Positions 10,549 to 19,737 of a stretch of 64,000 nt of DNA are shown one piece after another. How positions within the stretch are numbered: the stretch's first letter is position 1; each line of letters opens with the position of its first letter. This DNA comes from Nitratireductor luteus. GTDB lineage: Bacteria; Pseudomonadota; Alphaproteobacteria; Rhizobiales; Rhizobiaceae. Under the pieces are notes generated by a model. The model saw only the letters and a program-made list of their open reading frames with translations. It was not told the DNA's origin and made no database searches. The stretch spans positions 310,001 through 374,000 of the forward strand of contig NZ_JAOANW010000002.1 of assembly GCF_026162365.1 (NCBI RefSeq), read 5' to 3'. Made by a program: the position numbers and the translations under genes.

Positions 10549-11535
10549 ATGACGGCGGGGCGGCGCATGGCGCTGAGGCACAGCATCCTGGCAGGGCTTT
10601 TGTTGGGTTTGGCGGCGAACGCCGTGCAAGCCGCCAGCCTCGTGCCGCCCGGCAACAGTCATGAAAAGCAGCCGGCCGTGCCGGGTGCATCCGCCTCGCG
10701 CACGAATGCCGGCAACACGACATACGACGCCAAGTATCAGAGGGTCTACCAGCTTCTGAAGAGCGACGTGGCGCTGCGCGAGAAGATCCGCGCAACAGCC
10801 GATGATTACGGGATCGACCCGACACATATCATTGGCGCCATTGTCGGCGAGCACACCTACAATGTAGATGTCTACGACCGGCTGCAAACCTATTATGTGA
10901 AGGCTGTCTCATACCTGAAAAGCGAATTCACCTTCTCCTATGACGGCGAGAGCATCGCCGATTTCATCGAGCGTCCGGAATTTGCCGAGTGCGAAGACAG
11001 GAAGGGCAGCTACACCTTGTGGAGTTGCCGGGAAGCGGTTTGGGACAAGGCTTTCCGTGGCAGGAGGGTGGACGGAAAGCGCTTTCCTGACGACCGGTTC
11101 AGCGCGGTTTTCTTCCAGCCGCTCTATGCAGGCCAGACCTTCGGCATCGGGCAGCTCAATCCGTTGACGGCGCTGCAGATGACGGACATCGTCAACCGCG
11201 TTTCCGGTTACGAGAAGATCGATCACCGCGACCCCCAGAAGGTCTACCAGACCATCATGGATCCCGATATCACGCTGGCCTACATATCTGCGACGATCAG
11301 GAAATCCATCGATGCCTATCGCGAGATCGCGGGGTTCGACATTTCCAGGAATCCAGGAATTACCGCAACGTTGTACAATGTCGGAAACCCGGAAGCGCGG
11401 GCGACCCGACTAGCAGCCGAGAACCGGTTGCGCCGCAAAAAGGGCCAGACAACAAAGCTTCCGGAAGAAAACTACTACGGCTGGCTGGTCAACGACCGGC
11501 TGGAAGAACTGCAGGCGCTTATCCCGGCGTCATGA
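10549..11535 (+). CDS. Exported DUF1402 protein, lysozyme-like fold suspected
   Basis: A 328-residue protein with a signal peptide (MALRHSILAGLLLGLAANAVQA) and a mature part I recognise as DUF1402, a family commonly found downstream of hslU in Rhizobiales. The segment YGIDPTHIIGAIVGEHTYNVDVYDRLQTYYV, with a possible catalytic Glu in VGEH, and FGIGQLNPLTALQM resemble soluble lytic transglycosylases, so a role in peptidoglycan turnover is a reasonable guess only. The start may be 10549 or the ATG at 10567; neither has a strong ribosome site, and the second gives the cleaner signal peptide. It begins 90 bases after hslU, with no clear terminator between. Confidence 0.75.
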   Translation: MTAGRRMALRHSILAGLLLGLAANAVQAASLVPPGNSHEKQPAVPGASASRTNAGNTTYDAKYQRVYQLLKSDVALREKIRATADDYGIDPTHIIGAIVGEHTYNVDVYDRLQTYYVKAVSYLKSEFTFSYDGESIADFIERPEFAECEDRKGSYTLWSCREAVWDKAFRGRRVDGKRFPDDRFSAVFFQPLYAGQTFGIGQLNPLTALQMTDIVNRVSGYEKIDHRDPQKVYQTIMDPDITLAYISATIRKSIDAYREIAGFDISRNPGITATLYNVGNPEARATRLAAENRLRRKKGQTTKLPEENYYGWLVNDRLEELQALIPAS

Positions 11536-11541
11536 CAGGGC

Positions 11542-11916
11542 CTAGGGCTCGCATGCACCCTCCAACATCGCTTCAAGGCGCCGATAAAGTTCTTCGATCT
11601 GCGTATCCTCCAAGGTGGCGATATTGCGCGCAAGCAGGTTGGCAAGCGCCGTCGCCCTGTCGGGAAGTCCTGCCGTATCCACAACAACGCGCGGGTTGGA
11701 CATTTCGGCAAGACGTTGAAGCTCGTCCGCCTCGTCCCAGATCACATTGAAGTAACCTATGATCTTCTGCACCATCGCCCAGTTGGGCGGACTGCGTCGG
11801 CCGTGCTCCAGCGCTGACAGATAAGCGGGGCTGACATTAAGGGCCGCCGCCATCTCCTTTTGGCTGGCGCCCCGGGACCGGCGAAGCTGCCGGATGCGTT
11901 CTCCAAACGGTGTCAC
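11542..11916 (-). CDS. XRE-family helix-turn-helix regulator
   Basis: A 124-residue DNA-binding protein. Residues 1-60 form a Cro/CI-type helix-turn-helix (GERIRQLRRSRGASQKEMAAALNVSPAYLSALEHGRRSPP). The remainder is helical and may dimerise. It starts with GTG overlapping the smr stop (GTGA), so it is the last gene of the tim44-mltA-smr operon and is convergent with the DUF1402 gene. The target genes are unknown, and no obvious operator was found. Confidence 0.85.
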   Translation of the reverse strand: MTPFGERIRQLRRSRGASQKEMAAALNVSPAYLSALEHGRRSPPNWAMVQKIIGYFNVIWDEADELQRLAEMSNPRVVVDTAGLPDRATALANLLARNIATLEDTQIEELYRRLEAMLEGACEP

Positions 11917-12464
11917 CTGACCTGCTCCCTGCGGCGCAGGCGCACATAGATAGCCCCCTCACCGCCATGCTGACGCGACGCTTCCTCGTATCCGCTCACG
12001 AACTGCCGGAAGGGGGCAGTGGCAAACCATTGCGGGACCGCGCGCCGCAATACGCCCTCGCTTGAGGGCGAGGAGCCCTTGCCCGTGATGACAAGCAGAT
12101 AGCGACGGTCCGCCTCATAGGCCCGGCGCAGAAATGACAACAGGAGCATATGCGCTTCCTCCTGCCGCAAGCCGTGCAGGTCTACCCGCCCCGTGATCGC
12201 CACCCGGCCGCGTGCGATCTTATCGCGGGTGGGTGCATCGAGCTTGGGTGGAGCGCTCTTCCTTGGCGACACTATTCCTGGGCCAGGGGCCGGGCTGGAC
12301 AGTATCTTGTCCGTCGCCGCCTTTGTGCGCGGCGGCTCTACCGGTGTCTCGGCCTCATCTTCTTCGGGAAAGGCTTTTCCGGGCAGCGGCTTTGCGGTCC
12401 GCGCCACCCTGGTCCACAGGACGCGGTCCTCACGGGTGAGGTGCTTGCGAGCCGTCCGTTTCAT
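11913..12464 (-). CDS. Smr domain protein
   Basis: A 183-residue protein with a charged, Pro-rich N-terminal half and a C-terminal Smr domain (about residues 88-180). The Smr signatures VDLHGLRQEEAH and LLVITGKGSS are present, with the end EGAIYVRLRRR. Smr domains are nucleases or nucleic-acid binders related to the MutS2 C-terminus; the specific target here is unknown. It overlaps both neighbours by 4 bases (mltA upstream, XRE downstream). Confidence 0.88.
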   Translation of the reverse strand: MKRTARKHLTREDRVLWTRVARTAKPLPGKAFPEEDEAETPVEPPRTKAATDKILSSPAPGPGIVSPRKSAPPKLDAPTRDKIARGRVAITGRVDLHGLRQEEAHMLLLSFLRRAYEADRRYLLVITGKGSSPSSEGVLRRAVPQWFATAPFRQFVSGYEEASRQHGGEGAIYVRLRRREQVR

Positions 12465-13600
12465 CCCCGCAACCCGTCCAGTGCCCGTGGGGCGAGCATA
12501 TGAAAATCGGCGGGATGCCGGATGACACCGGCGGTTTCGCCGGCATCTTTTCCCGTGCCCATGAACAGATCGCCGCGCGCTGGGCCGGTGATTGCCGACC
12601 CGGTATCCTGGGCGATCATCAGCCGCTGAAACGGGCTTCTCTCGGCATCAAGCGTCGGCGCATGGACAAAGAAGGGTGTCGCGAAAGTGTGCAGCAGACG
12701 ATCGACAGCCATCGAGCGGCCAGGCGTAAGTTGAACTTTGGCCGCGGCGACGGGACCGAGCCTGGCCTCGCCCGGTTCGGTCTCGCGAAAGAAAACATAT
12801 GACCGGTTGCGCCAGAAAATTTCGTCCATGCGGTCCGGATTGGCGGCAAGCCAGGCACGAATGGACTGCATCGTGACCTGACGCAGCGGAATCTCGCCCA
12901 ACTCGGCCAAAACACGGCCGATGCCGGTGAAGGGATGGCCGGTCTTGCCCGCGTAGGTGATCCGCCGCACGCGGCCATCCGGCACATGCAGACGCGCAGC
13001 ACCTTGAACGTGTATGAAGAAGGCGTCGACCCGATCGGCCAGCCAGAACAGCTCGAGCCCCCTTCCCTCCAGCGCACCGGTGTCGATGGCCCGGCGATCG
13101 AAATAAGGGATCAGGCGCTCGCCCTCGCGCCTGGCAAACGCATAGCCCAGTTCTATGCCGGAGGGCGGGTCATCGGGCGAGATTTCCAACAGGTCGAGAG
13201 GCCTGCCATATATCGGGACCTGAAAGCGCTCGGTCCGTACGAGAGATGCTTCCGCTTCGGGTTCGTAATAGCCTGTGACGAAACCGGGCGCCCCAGAGTC
13301 GGGCAAAACGCGATACGGACTAAAGAAGCGCTCGAAAAAGGCGCGTGCGTCGGTCGGGCCGACATCTTCTCCGGCCGACAGTGCTGCTTCAAATGCCTCG
13401 TCAAAGGATGCGGCGGAGATGCCCAGGCTGCCGGTTCGATACGGCTTTACGGTTCTGGCGTATTCCGCGCTACGTCGGAAAGCAGCAAAGGCCGCCACCA
13501 AATCGTCGGAGATCCAGCCCGGAATATCGGCGAAGGCAGTTGGCCGCATGACCGGGGGCAGCCCCCTCGAAGGTTCCGGCTGCCGGACCGTCTCAGCCAC
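12461..13600 (-). CDS. mltA: Membrane-bound lytic murein transglycosylase A-like protein
   Basis: Cleaves the glycan strands of peptidoglycan to anhydro-muropeptides. The 379-residue product carries the MltA domain (about residues 95-270, GFVTGYYEPE, VQGAARLHVPDGRVRRITYAGKTGHPF) and a C-terminal 3D domain with the three aspartates in IAQDTGSAITGPARGDLFMG. The GTG start at 13600 has GAGGAA upstream, inside the end of the tim44-like gene, and no earlier in-frame start exists. No signal peptide or lipobox is visible, which is odd for a periplasmic enzyme (see findings). Confidence 0.88.
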   Translation of the reverse strand: MAETVRQPEPSRGLPPVMRPTAFADIPGWISDDLVAAFAAFRRSAEYARTVKPYRTGSLGISAASFDEAFEAALSAGEDVGPTDARAFFERFFSPYRVLPDSGAPGFVTGYYEPEAEASLVRTERFQVPIYGRPLDLLEISPDDPPSGIELGYAFARREGERLIPYFDRRAIDTGALEGRGLELFWLADRVDAFFIHVQGAARLHVPDGRVRRITYAGKTGHPFTGIGRVLAELGEIPLRQVTMQSIRAWLAANPDRMDEIFWRNRSYVFFRETEPGEARLGPVAAAKVQLTPGRSMAVDRLLHTFATPFFVHAPTLDAERSPFQRLMIAQDTGSAITGPARGDLFMGTGKDAGETAGVIRHPADFHMLAPRALDGLRG

Positions 13601-13605
13601 CTGGC

Positions 13606-14307
13606 CTATTCCTCTGCTTCGGTGGCCACCAGCTTCCAGTTCGGATCGCCGGAGCGCGTGTCACGGGCGAAGGTCCAGACGTCCTTGACTTCGGCGACGG
13701 TCTCCGGATCGCCATCGATCACGCTGCCCGCATTGTCGCGCGTGGCCGAAATCAGTTCGCTGACGATGCGCAGCGTGACATGGGCCTCGGTCCCCTTCAT
13801 CTCGGCGCCAACAATCGCGGCCTTGTCGATACCGACAAAGGACGATTCGATCTTCTCCGACCGCTTCTCGCGCTCGTCGATCGCAGAGACGAAGCCCTCG
13901 TACACATCCCGCGAAAGAAGGTTCTTCAAGGTCTTCCGGTCGCCATCGGCAAAGGCCATGACGATCATCTCGTATGCCATCTTCGCGCCCTCCACGAAAC
14001 CGGACGGGTCAAAAGATGGGTCCGCATCCTTGATCGCGCGCAGGCCCTTGTTCACGCTGGTGCCCGGCTTGGCGATCGCGTCGATCGTCGCGTAGGTCTC
14101 CGCAGCTTCCGGAGCATCCTTGCGTCGCGGCAGGGAAACCACATTGTCCTCAGCGCTTTTGTCGGCAGCCTTGCGGCGGGAGGCCGTATAGGGGTCGAAG
14201 GGCGGACGCTCGTTGCCCGTGCGACGTCCGAGGACGTTTCGCAGCTGAAAGAAGATCACGACCGCCGCGACCAGGAAGAAAATTGTGCCGAAATCAAAAA
14301 ATTCCAT
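13606..14307 (-). CDS. Tim44/TimA domain protein
   Basis: A 233-residue protein with one N-terminal membrane anchor (FFDFGTIFFLVAAVVIFFQL), a linker rich in charged residues, and a C-terminal Tim44-like domain (about residues 85-228, FVEGAKMAYEMIVMAFADGDRK, LRIVSELISAT). Alphaproteobacterial members of this family (TimA) are related to the mitochondrial import motor subunit Tim44; their bacterial role is not settled. It is the first gene of the minus-strand operon with mltA, smr and XRE, and is divergent from fxsA. Confidence 0.88.
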   Translation of the reverse strand: MEFFDFGTIFFLVAAVVIFFQLRNVLGRRTGNERPPFDPYTASRRKAADKSAEDNVVSLPRRKDAPEAAETYATIDAIAKPGTSVNKGLRAIKDADPSFDPSGFVEGAKMAYEMIVMAFADGDRKTLKNLLSRDVYEGFVSAIDEREKRSEKIESSFVGIDKAAIVGAEMKGTEAHVTLRIVSELISATRDNAGSVIDGDPETVAEVKDVWTFARDTRSGDPNWKLVATEAEE

Positions 14308-14531
14308 ATCGTTCAGCCGCTAGCCGCCTTTGTCGCATCGCCCTCGCAATCCAGGGCAAACAGCGGTGAAACCGATCCACCGCAACCTGATTTCATATAG
14401 AACGCACAAGCCTATCATTCAAATCCTGTCCGCGCGCTACTATCTCATTGTATCGGAGTGCCGTCAGGCAATGTCGCAGCGGGCCCTCGGCCGGCTTTTC
14501 TCCCACGACTTGAACAAGGTTAGACAAGAAC

Positions 14532-15023
14532 GTGCCTTTCTCTATTGTCCCATTTCTCCTGTTGGCGATACCGCTCCTGGAAATTGCCGTTTTTGTGGTC
14601 GTTGGCAGTCAGATCGGTGTACTGCCGACTCTTGGGCTGGTTCTTTTGACGGCGGTGGCCGGCTCGATCCTGCTGCGCATTCAGGGGTTCGGGCTCCTTG
14701 CGCGCGTTCGCCATACGCTTGATGAGGGGCGGATGCCCGGCCGCGACCTGGTGCATGGTGTCATGATCATGATAGCGGGTGTTTTGCTGCTGACGCCGGG
14801 CTTCGTGACCGACACGCTCGGCTTTCTGCTGTTCGTGCCCGCCATTCGCGATATCGGCTGGCGCTTGCTGCGAGACAGGATTGTCGTGGTCAGCGCCGGC
14901 GCGGCGGGCGGTGGTCAGCACCCAAAGAAGGACGACAAGACGATCGACCTCGACATGGACGACTACACAAGGGGAAAAAACGAGCACTCGCCTTGGAGGG
15001 AGCCCGGTCGGCGCAACGATTGA
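14532..15023 (+). CDS. fxsA: FxsA family membrane protein
   Basis: A 163-residue inner-membrane protein with three or four hydrophobic segments in residues 1-115 and an acidic cytoplasmic tail. The pattern (PFLLLAIPLLEIAVFVVVG, TLGLVLLTAVAGSILLR, LTPGFVTDTLGFLLFVPAIR) is that of FxsA, known in E. coli as a suppressor of phage T7 F exclusion. The start is GTG at 14532. Its position between the tim44-like gene and secB is typical for Rhizobiales. Confidence 0.88.
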   Translation: MPFSIVPFLLLAIPLLEIAVFVVVGSQIGVLPTLGLVLLTAVAGSILLRIQGFGLLARVRHTLDEGRMPGRDLVHGVMIMIAGVLLLTPGFVTDTLGFLLFVPAIRDIGWRLLRDRIVVVSAGAAGGGQHPKKDDKTIDLDMDDYTRGKNEHSPWREPGRRND

Positions 15024-15129
15024 TCCCCACCCTGCTTAAACTTGTCTTGAACGAGTCCGCATGGTAGCGAACGCTCGATTTTCCAGAACCGCGCTTGAGA
15101 GCGCACAGCAAAGGACGAGGACAAGGCGG

Positions 15130-15639
15130 ATGGCCAAAGAACCGCAGGACAATAAGGAAGCGCAGGGGGCCGCGGCACAGAGCGGGAACGGCAAACAGCC
15201 CAGCCTGAACGTGCTTACGCAGTATGTGAAGGATCTTTCCTTCGAAAGCCCGGGTGCTCCGCAGTCCCTGCGCGGCCGCGACAAGGCCCCGGCGATCAAT
15301 ATCAATGTCAATGTGAACGCCAACCCGATCAGCGGCGCAGACTACGACGTCGTTCTCACGCTGAACGCGCGGGCCGAGGCGGACAAGAATGTCCTCTTCA
15401 ATGTCGAATTGATCTATGGCGGCGTATTCCGCATCGAAGGCTTTCCGCAGGAGCACATGCTGCCGCTGCTCTTCATCGAGTGCCCGCGCTTGCTTTTCCC
15501 CTTTGCCCGGCAGATCATCGCCGACGCCACACGCAACGGCGGTTTCCCGCCCCTGATGATCGACCCGATCGACTTCGCCCGCATGTTCCAGCAGCGCATG
15601 GCCGAAGAACAGACGAAGGCCAAGGTTCAGACGACCTGA
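15130..15639 (+). CDS. secB: Protein-export chaperone SecB
   Basis: Tetrameric chaperone that holds preproteins unfolded and hands them to SecA. The 169-residue product has the typical order [38 protein letters not shown] and [30 protein letters not shown]. The frame runs upstream to 15061, but the ATG at 15130 gives the family N-terminus and length. A strong terminator follows. Confidence 0.95.
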   Translation: MAKEPQDNKEAQGAAAQSGNGKQPSLNVLTQYVKDLSFESPGAPQSLRGRDKAPAININVNVNANPISGADYDVVLTLNARAEADKNVLFNVELIYGGVFRIEGFPQEHMLPLLFIECPRLLFPFARQIIADATRNGGFPPLMIDPIDFARMFQQRMAEEQTKAKVQTT

Positions 15640-15663
15640 TCCTTTTGGAGTTGCCGAATTTCC

Positions 15664-15694
15664 AGCCGGGACGGCCAGCCGTCCTGGCTTTTTT
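15664..15694 (+). terminator. Intrinsic terminator after secB
   Basis: AGCCGGGACGG (15664-15674) pairs with CCGTCCTGGCT (15679-15689), an 11-bp stem with one G-U pair and a 4-nt loop, followed by six T. It separates secB from the convergent dnaQ, whose stop codon overlaps its T run. Confidence 0.85.
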
Positions 15695-16424
15695 ATTCTC
15701 CGGGCTTAGGCAGCGGGTTGCTGCCGGCCGCCAACTTCAGCCAGATAGCATTGTCGCCAAGCCCCGAAACCATGGCCTTGTGCGCTTCGTGCTCTGCCGG
15801 AGTAAGTCGGCTGGGAAGCGCTCTCGGACGCGTGGGCAGGACGACCTGCACCTGGAGCGACGGGCCCTCGGATCGCGCCGATTCATCCACGACCTCCAGG
15901 CCAAAAGCTGCCTGCTTGCCGCCGACCAGCTCGATATAGACCTCGGCCAGAAGTTCTGCGTCAAGCAGAGCGCCGTGCTTAGTGCGGCGTGAATTGTCGA
16001 TGCCGTATCGCCGGCACAGCGCGTCGAGCGAATTGGGGCCCATGGGGTGCTTGCGACGGGCAATGGCCAGCGTGTCGACCACACGCGAAGGGTCAGCGAA
16101 AGGCTGACCAAGACGCCCGAACTCCGCGTTGATAAACCCCATGTCGAAATTGGCATTATGAGCGACCAGCTTTGCGCCGTCGATGAACTCCAGGAATTCT
16201 TCAAGAATCTCACCGAAGACCGGTTTGCCAGCGAGATCGCTGTCGGAAATGCCGTGGACCGCCTGAGCATCGGGATGCACCTGGCGACCTTGCGGATTGA
16301 TGAATTTATGCAGGCTCCGGCCGGTGGGGAAGCGGTTGTCGAGCTCGACGCAACCAAGCTCGATAACGCGGTCCTCACGCGGATCCAATCCCGTCGTCTC
16401 TGTGTCGAAAATTATCTCACGCAT
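15693..16424 (-). CDS. dnaQ: DNA polymerase III epsilon subunit (3'-5' exonuclease)
   Basis: Proofreading exonuclease of the replicative polymerase. The 243-residue product has ExoI DTETTG with D7 and E9, ExoII HNANFDMGF and ExoIII HGALLDAELL, the DEDDh set. The C-terminal part (after about residue 180) would bind the alpha subunit. The ATG at 16424 has AGGAG upstream and starts at the conserved MREIIFDTETTG, so the longer frame reaching into coaE is rejected. It is the last gene of ppsR-maf-aroE-coaE-dnaQ. Confidence 0.96.
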   Translation of the reverse strand: MREIIFDTETTGLDPREDRVIELGCVELDNRFPTGRSLHKFINPQGRQVHPDAQAVHGISDSDLAGKPVFGEILEEFLEFIDGAKLVAHNANFDMGFINAEFGRLGQPFADPSRVVDTLAIARRKHPMGPNSLDALCRRYGIDNSRRTKHGALLDAELLAEVYIELVGGKQAAFGLEVVDESARSEGPSLQVQVVLPTRPRALPSRLTPAEHEAHKAMVSGLGDNAIWLKLAAGSNPLPKPGE

Positions 16425-16485
16425 CGATTCGCTCCTGGGCGCAGCATGCACGTGGGAAGCCGGGCCGGGCAAGACGGAGAACCAC

Positions 16486-17070
16486 TCAATCCTGTTGAAG
16501 GCTCTCGACGATACGGCCCACTTCGGCGCGTGCCGCATCCATGCCCTGGCTCGTGTCGATGATGAAGTCGGCGCGGGCGCGCTTTTCGGCATCGGGCACC
16601 TGCCGGTCCAGCATGGCCTTGAACTTGTCCTCCGACATGCCCGGCCGTGCCAGGACGCGCCTTCGTTGCACCTCGGCCGGCGCCGTGACGACCACGACCT
16701 TGTCGACCCGGTCGGTGCCGCCGGTCTCGAACAGAAGCGGAATATCGAGGAGGACGAGAGGTGTGCCGCGGGCACGATGCTCGGCAACGAACGTGTCGGC
16801 GTCCTGCCGGACCATAGGGTGAATGAGCGCTTCAAGCTTTTTCAGTGCTTGCGGATTTCCGACGACCGCCTTGGCCAGCCTGTCGCGGTCGACCTTGCCC
16901 CTTGAAGTGGTGCCTGGAAACAGCTTTTCCACCTCCGGCGCGGCGGCGCCCTCATACAGGCGATGCACGGCGGCATCCGAATCGTGCACCGGCACGCCCG
17001 CTTCGGCAAACATCTTCGCCGTGGCGGATTTGCCCATGCCGATGGAGCCGGTCAGGCCCAAAACGATCAT
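16486..17070 (-). CDS. coaE: Dephospho-CoA kinase
   Basis: Last step of coenzyme A synthesis: phosphorylation of dephospho-CoA on the 3' ribose hydroxyl. The 194-residue P-loop kinase has GSIGMGKS at residues 8-15, [12 protein letters not shown] and the helix [14 protein letters not shown]. The ATG at 17070 overlaps the aroE stop (ATGA). With coaA at 3.3 kb, this is the second CoA gene in the window. Confidence 0.95.
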   Translation of the reverse strand: MIVLGLTGSIGMGKSATAKMFAEAGVPVHDSDAAVHRLYEGAAAPEVEKLFPGTTSRGKVDRDRLAKAVVGNPQALKKLEALIHPMVRQDADTFVAEHRARGTPLVLLDIPLLFETGGTDRVDKVVVVTAPAEVQRRRVLARPGMSEDKFKAMLDRQVPDAEKRARADFIIDTSQGMDAARAEVGRIVESLQQD

Positions 17071-17909
17071 TGGTGCAACTCCAGATCGGCAATGATGAGC
17101 GCGCGCAGTTCGGGCGTCACTTCGGGGCGGCGGCCGAACCACTTTTCGAAACCTGGGACGGCTTGATGCAGCAGCATCCCGAGGCCATCCACCGTCCGCA
17201 ACCCACGGTCCCGCGCCATCGCCAGCAGTGGCGTGAGGAGAGGGGCGTAGACGATGTCGCTGACAATGACCGTGGAAGGCAGCGGTGAAAGGTCCAGTTC
17301 CGGACCCGGCCCACCGTCCATGCCAAGCGAAGTTGTGTTGACCAGCAGACCGGTCTCGGTAAGCAGCTCCGGCAGAGCATCCCAAGCGTGGGCACTGGCG
17401 GCTCCGCCGAAATGCGCGGCCAAGGCCTGTGCGCGGGAGGAGGTTCTGTTGACAATGCGGATCTGGCGGAATGCCCGCTCCTGGAGGGCGTGGACGATGG
17501 CTCGGGCCGCACCGCCCGCACCCAGGATCGTGGCGACGCCGCTCTGGCTCCAGCCGGGCGTCTCGGCATCCAGATTGGCGGCGAAGCCGTAGGCATCGGT
17601 GTTGCCGCCGTGCAGAAGGCCCCCCTCCATCCACAGCGTGTTGACGGCGCCGATGCGAGTGGCTGCATCATCAAGGTGGTCCACCGACCGACAGGTGCTT
17701 TCCTTGTGAGGGATCGTGACATTGCCGCCGACATAAACCGAACCGGGCAGGTCCCGAAGGAACGCCCCGAAGGCTTCCGGCGGCACGTCCAAACGCTCAT
17801 AGGCTCCCTCGATCCCATAGTGCTGCAACCAGTATCCGTGGATCATCGGCGAGCGGGAATGCGCGATGGGATGGCCGCAGACAAAGGCGCGCGGCAGGGT
17901 TTCAGCCAT
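17067..17909 (-). CDS. aroE: Shikimate dehydrogenase (NADP+)
   Basis: Reduces 3-dehydroshikimate to shikimate in aromatic amino acid synthesis. The 280-residue product has the shikimate site [11 protein letters not shown], the catalytic lysine K69 in [15 protein letters not shown], and the nucleotide loop [15 protein letters not shown] followed by NRTSSRA, which fits NADP. The ATG at 17909 overlaps the end of maf by 8 bases. Confidence 0.95.
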   Translation of the reverse strand: MAETLPRAFVCGHPIAHSRSPMIHGYWLQHYGIEGAYERLDVPPEAFGAFLRDLPGSVYVGGNVTIPHKESTCRSVDHLDDAATRIGAVNTLWMEGGLLHGGNTDAYGFAANLDAETPGWSQSGVATILGAGGAARAIVHALQERAFRQIRIVNRTSSRAQALAAHFGGAASAHAWDALPELLTETGLLVNTTSLGMDGGPGPELDLSPLPSTVIVSDIVYAPLLTPLLAMARDRGLRTVDGLGMLLHQAVPGFEKWFGRRPEVTPELRALIIADLELHQ

Positions 17910-18501
17910 CGATGGCTCCTTCCTCGCGCAGTTTTCCGAGAAGGGGAAGGAGGGGCAGGCCGACGATGGTGAAATAGTCCCCCTCGATCTTCTCGAAGAG
18001 CTGGATGCCTGACCCCTCGATCTGGTAGGCGCCGACGCTGGAAAGCGCATTTTTGCCGACTTGCGAGAGATGCCGGCCAATGAAGCCCGGATCAAGCTTG
18101 CGCATGGTCAGATTGGCCTGGGAAACGTGCCGCCAGATGGGCTGGCCCGCGCGCGCCAGCACGATCGCACTGTTGAGCTGGTGCGTCTTGCCGGACAGAT
18201 CGAGGAGATGTCTGCGCGCGCTCTCCATATCCTTGGGCTTGTGAAAAACCCGGTCGCCGAGGGAGAGCGTCTGGTCGCAGCCGATGACGAGGGCATGGGG
18301 ATGACGCTTCGAGACGTCCACCGCCTTGGCCTCGGCCAGAATGAGCGCGACGTCTTCCGGACTTACGCCGGCGTTTTCCAAAGGCGCCTCGACAACGCGC
18401 TCATCGACTTCCGGGGCAACAGCCTCCACGGAAACGCCTGCATTTTCCAGCAACTGGCGGCGAAACGGGCTCGTGGAAGCCAGGATGATTTTCTCTGTCA
18501 T
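17902..18501 (-). CDS. maf: Maf-like nucleotide pyrophosphatase
   Basis: Nucleoside-triphosphate pyrophosphatase of the Maf/HAM1-like house-cleaning group. The 199-residue product begins [19 protein letters not shown] and has the catalytic region VIGCDQTL and [14 protein letters not shown]. The absence of the ADTxV form suggests the YceF (7-methyl-GTP) subgroup rather than YhdE, but this is tentative. Its stop overlaps the aroE start, and its start overlaps the ppsR stop (ATGA). Confidence 0.88.
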   Translation of the reverse strand: MTEKIILASTSPFRRQLLENAGVSVEAVAPEVDERVVEAPLENAGVSPEDVALILAEAKAVDVSKRHPHALVIGCDQTLSLGDRVFHKPKDMESARRHLLDLSGKTHQLNSAIVLARAGQPIWRHVSQANLTMRKLDPGFIGRHLSQVGKNALSSVGAYQIEGSGIQLFEKIEGDYFTIVGLPLLPLLGKLREEGAIDG

Positions 18502-19340
18502 AGCGATTCCCCTTGGGATCTTTGCGGTTTTGACCGCAACGCCATGATGGCTGCAGCGGTTTCCTCGATGGAGCGCCGTGTGACATCGATTACCGGCCAG
18601 CCATGGCGCGCACAGAGCTGACGGGCATAGGCGAGTTCGCGCGCGATCGTGCTGCGGTCGGTATAGGTGTCGAAATTGTCCGTTCCCGGCGTGCCAAGGA
18701 TGCGGTTCTGCCGGATCTGGGCGATGCGCTCGGCCGAGGCGATGAGGCCGACGATCAGCGGCTTTTCCGCTCGCGCAAGGCTCGCAGGCGGTGGCACGTC
18801 AAGGACTATGGGGACGTTGGCGGTCTTGATCCCGCGATTGGCCAGGTAGATGCTGGTCGGCGTCTTGGAGGTACGCGAAACACCGATGAGAATGATCTCG
18901 GCTTCATCAACGTCATTGGGTAGCTGGCCATCATCATGCTCCATGGTGAAGTTCAGCGCGTCGATGCGGCGGAAATATTCCGCATCGAGCACATGCTGGG
19001 CGCCGACGCGGCGGCCGGCCGGCGTTCCCAGATAGGATTGGAAAACGGTCAGGACCGGTTCCAGAACCGAAACGCAGGGTAGGCCCATTGCCGCGCATCG
19101 CTCGTCGATCTGACGGGCAAGGGACTGATCGACGATCGTGTAGAGGACGATGCCCGGCTCCTCGTCGATCTCGGCGAAGACCTTTGCAAGCTGCTTGTCG
19201 GTGCGGATGAGCGGGTAGATATGTTCGATGGCGCGCGCATTCTTGTACTGAGCGGCCGCCGCCCTGCCCGCCGCCAGCAATGTTTCGCCGGTTGCGTCCG
19301 AAATCAGATGCAGATGGAAGAAGCTTTGAGGTTTATGCAC
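18498..19340 (-). CDS. ppsR: Pyruvate,phosphate dikinase regulatory protein (DUF299 family)
   Basis: Bifunctional ADP-dependent kinase and phosphate-dependent phosphorylase that switches pyruvate,phosphate dikinase or PEP synthase off and on. The 280-residue product has the P-loop GVSRTSKT at residues 153-160 and the family segment DYNLDA-like [11 protein letters not shown]. Start is GTG at 19340. The start codon overlaps a DnaA-box-like sequence at the edge of the putative origin. It is the first gene of the minus-strand ppsR-maf-aroE-coaE-dnaQ operon and diverges from hemE. Confidence 0.92.
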   Translation of the reverse strand: MHKPQSFFHLHLISDATGETLLAAGRAAAAQYKNARAIEHIYPLIRTDKQLAKVFAEIDEEPGIVLYTIVDQSLARQIDERCAAMGLPCVSVLEPVLTVFQSYLGTPAGRRVGAQHVLDAEYFRRIDALNFTMEHDDGQLPNDVDEAEIILIGVSRTSKTPTSIYLANRGIKTANVPIVLDVPPPASLARAEKPLIVGLIASAERIAQIRQNRILGTPGTDNFDTYTDRSTIARELAYARQLCARHGWPVIDVTRRSIEETAAAIMALRSKPQRSQGESL

Positions 19341-19737
19341 ACCGCACGCTCACTCTCTGTGGAGAAGTGTTGATAGCGCGTGGGATAGTTCCTGACGAGA
19401 CCATGGGCAGGGGAAAAGACGGATGGAAATCCACAATTCACCGCACAGGAGGATGCGAACTACCCATGTGCAAAAGAATGTGGATGAGCGAAACCATCCA
19501 CAGAGACTCGATATTTCGCATATCGAGCCTTGCCGGTTAGTTGTTTGATTCAGATTGCTGAATCATGACTGTCCACGGCCTTTTCCCACATGTATGGGTC
19601 AAGGACGCGGCAATATGCGCAATGCCTGCCTAGCCGGATCGGTGGACAGGATTTAATCCACGTTCCAAACAGACTCTTAGAATCAAAAGAAGACTAATCG
19701 ATAGATTCTTAATTAATTCCTAAACGGAGGCGTCACC
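19333..19737. other. Putative chromosomal replication origin (oriC) beside hemE
   Basis: A 397-base gene-free gap between divergent ppsR and hemE. DnaA-box-like 9-mers: TTATGCACA (19333-19341, fits TTATNCACA exactly); one mismatch: TGTGGAGAA (19358-19366, reverse), TGTGCAAAA (19467-19475, reverse), TGTGGATGA (19479-19487, reverse); two mismatches: AAATCCACA (19427-19435), CCATCCACA (19494-19502), TTTCCCACA (19582-19590). An AT-rich patch (about 19681-19725) next to hemE could be the unwinding element. TGATTCAG / CTGAATCA (19546-19565) is a perfect 8-bp inverted repeat, and six GANTC sites are present. In Caulobacter, Rickettsia and Sinorhizobium the origin is known to adjoin hemE, which supports the reading. 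Confidence 0.8.

Noticed and set aside
19709-19724. CtrA binding site (TTAA-N7-TTAA) in the origin region
   Set aside because: TTAA followed after seven bases by CTAA is close, but one mismatch in an AT-rich patch is too weak for a call.
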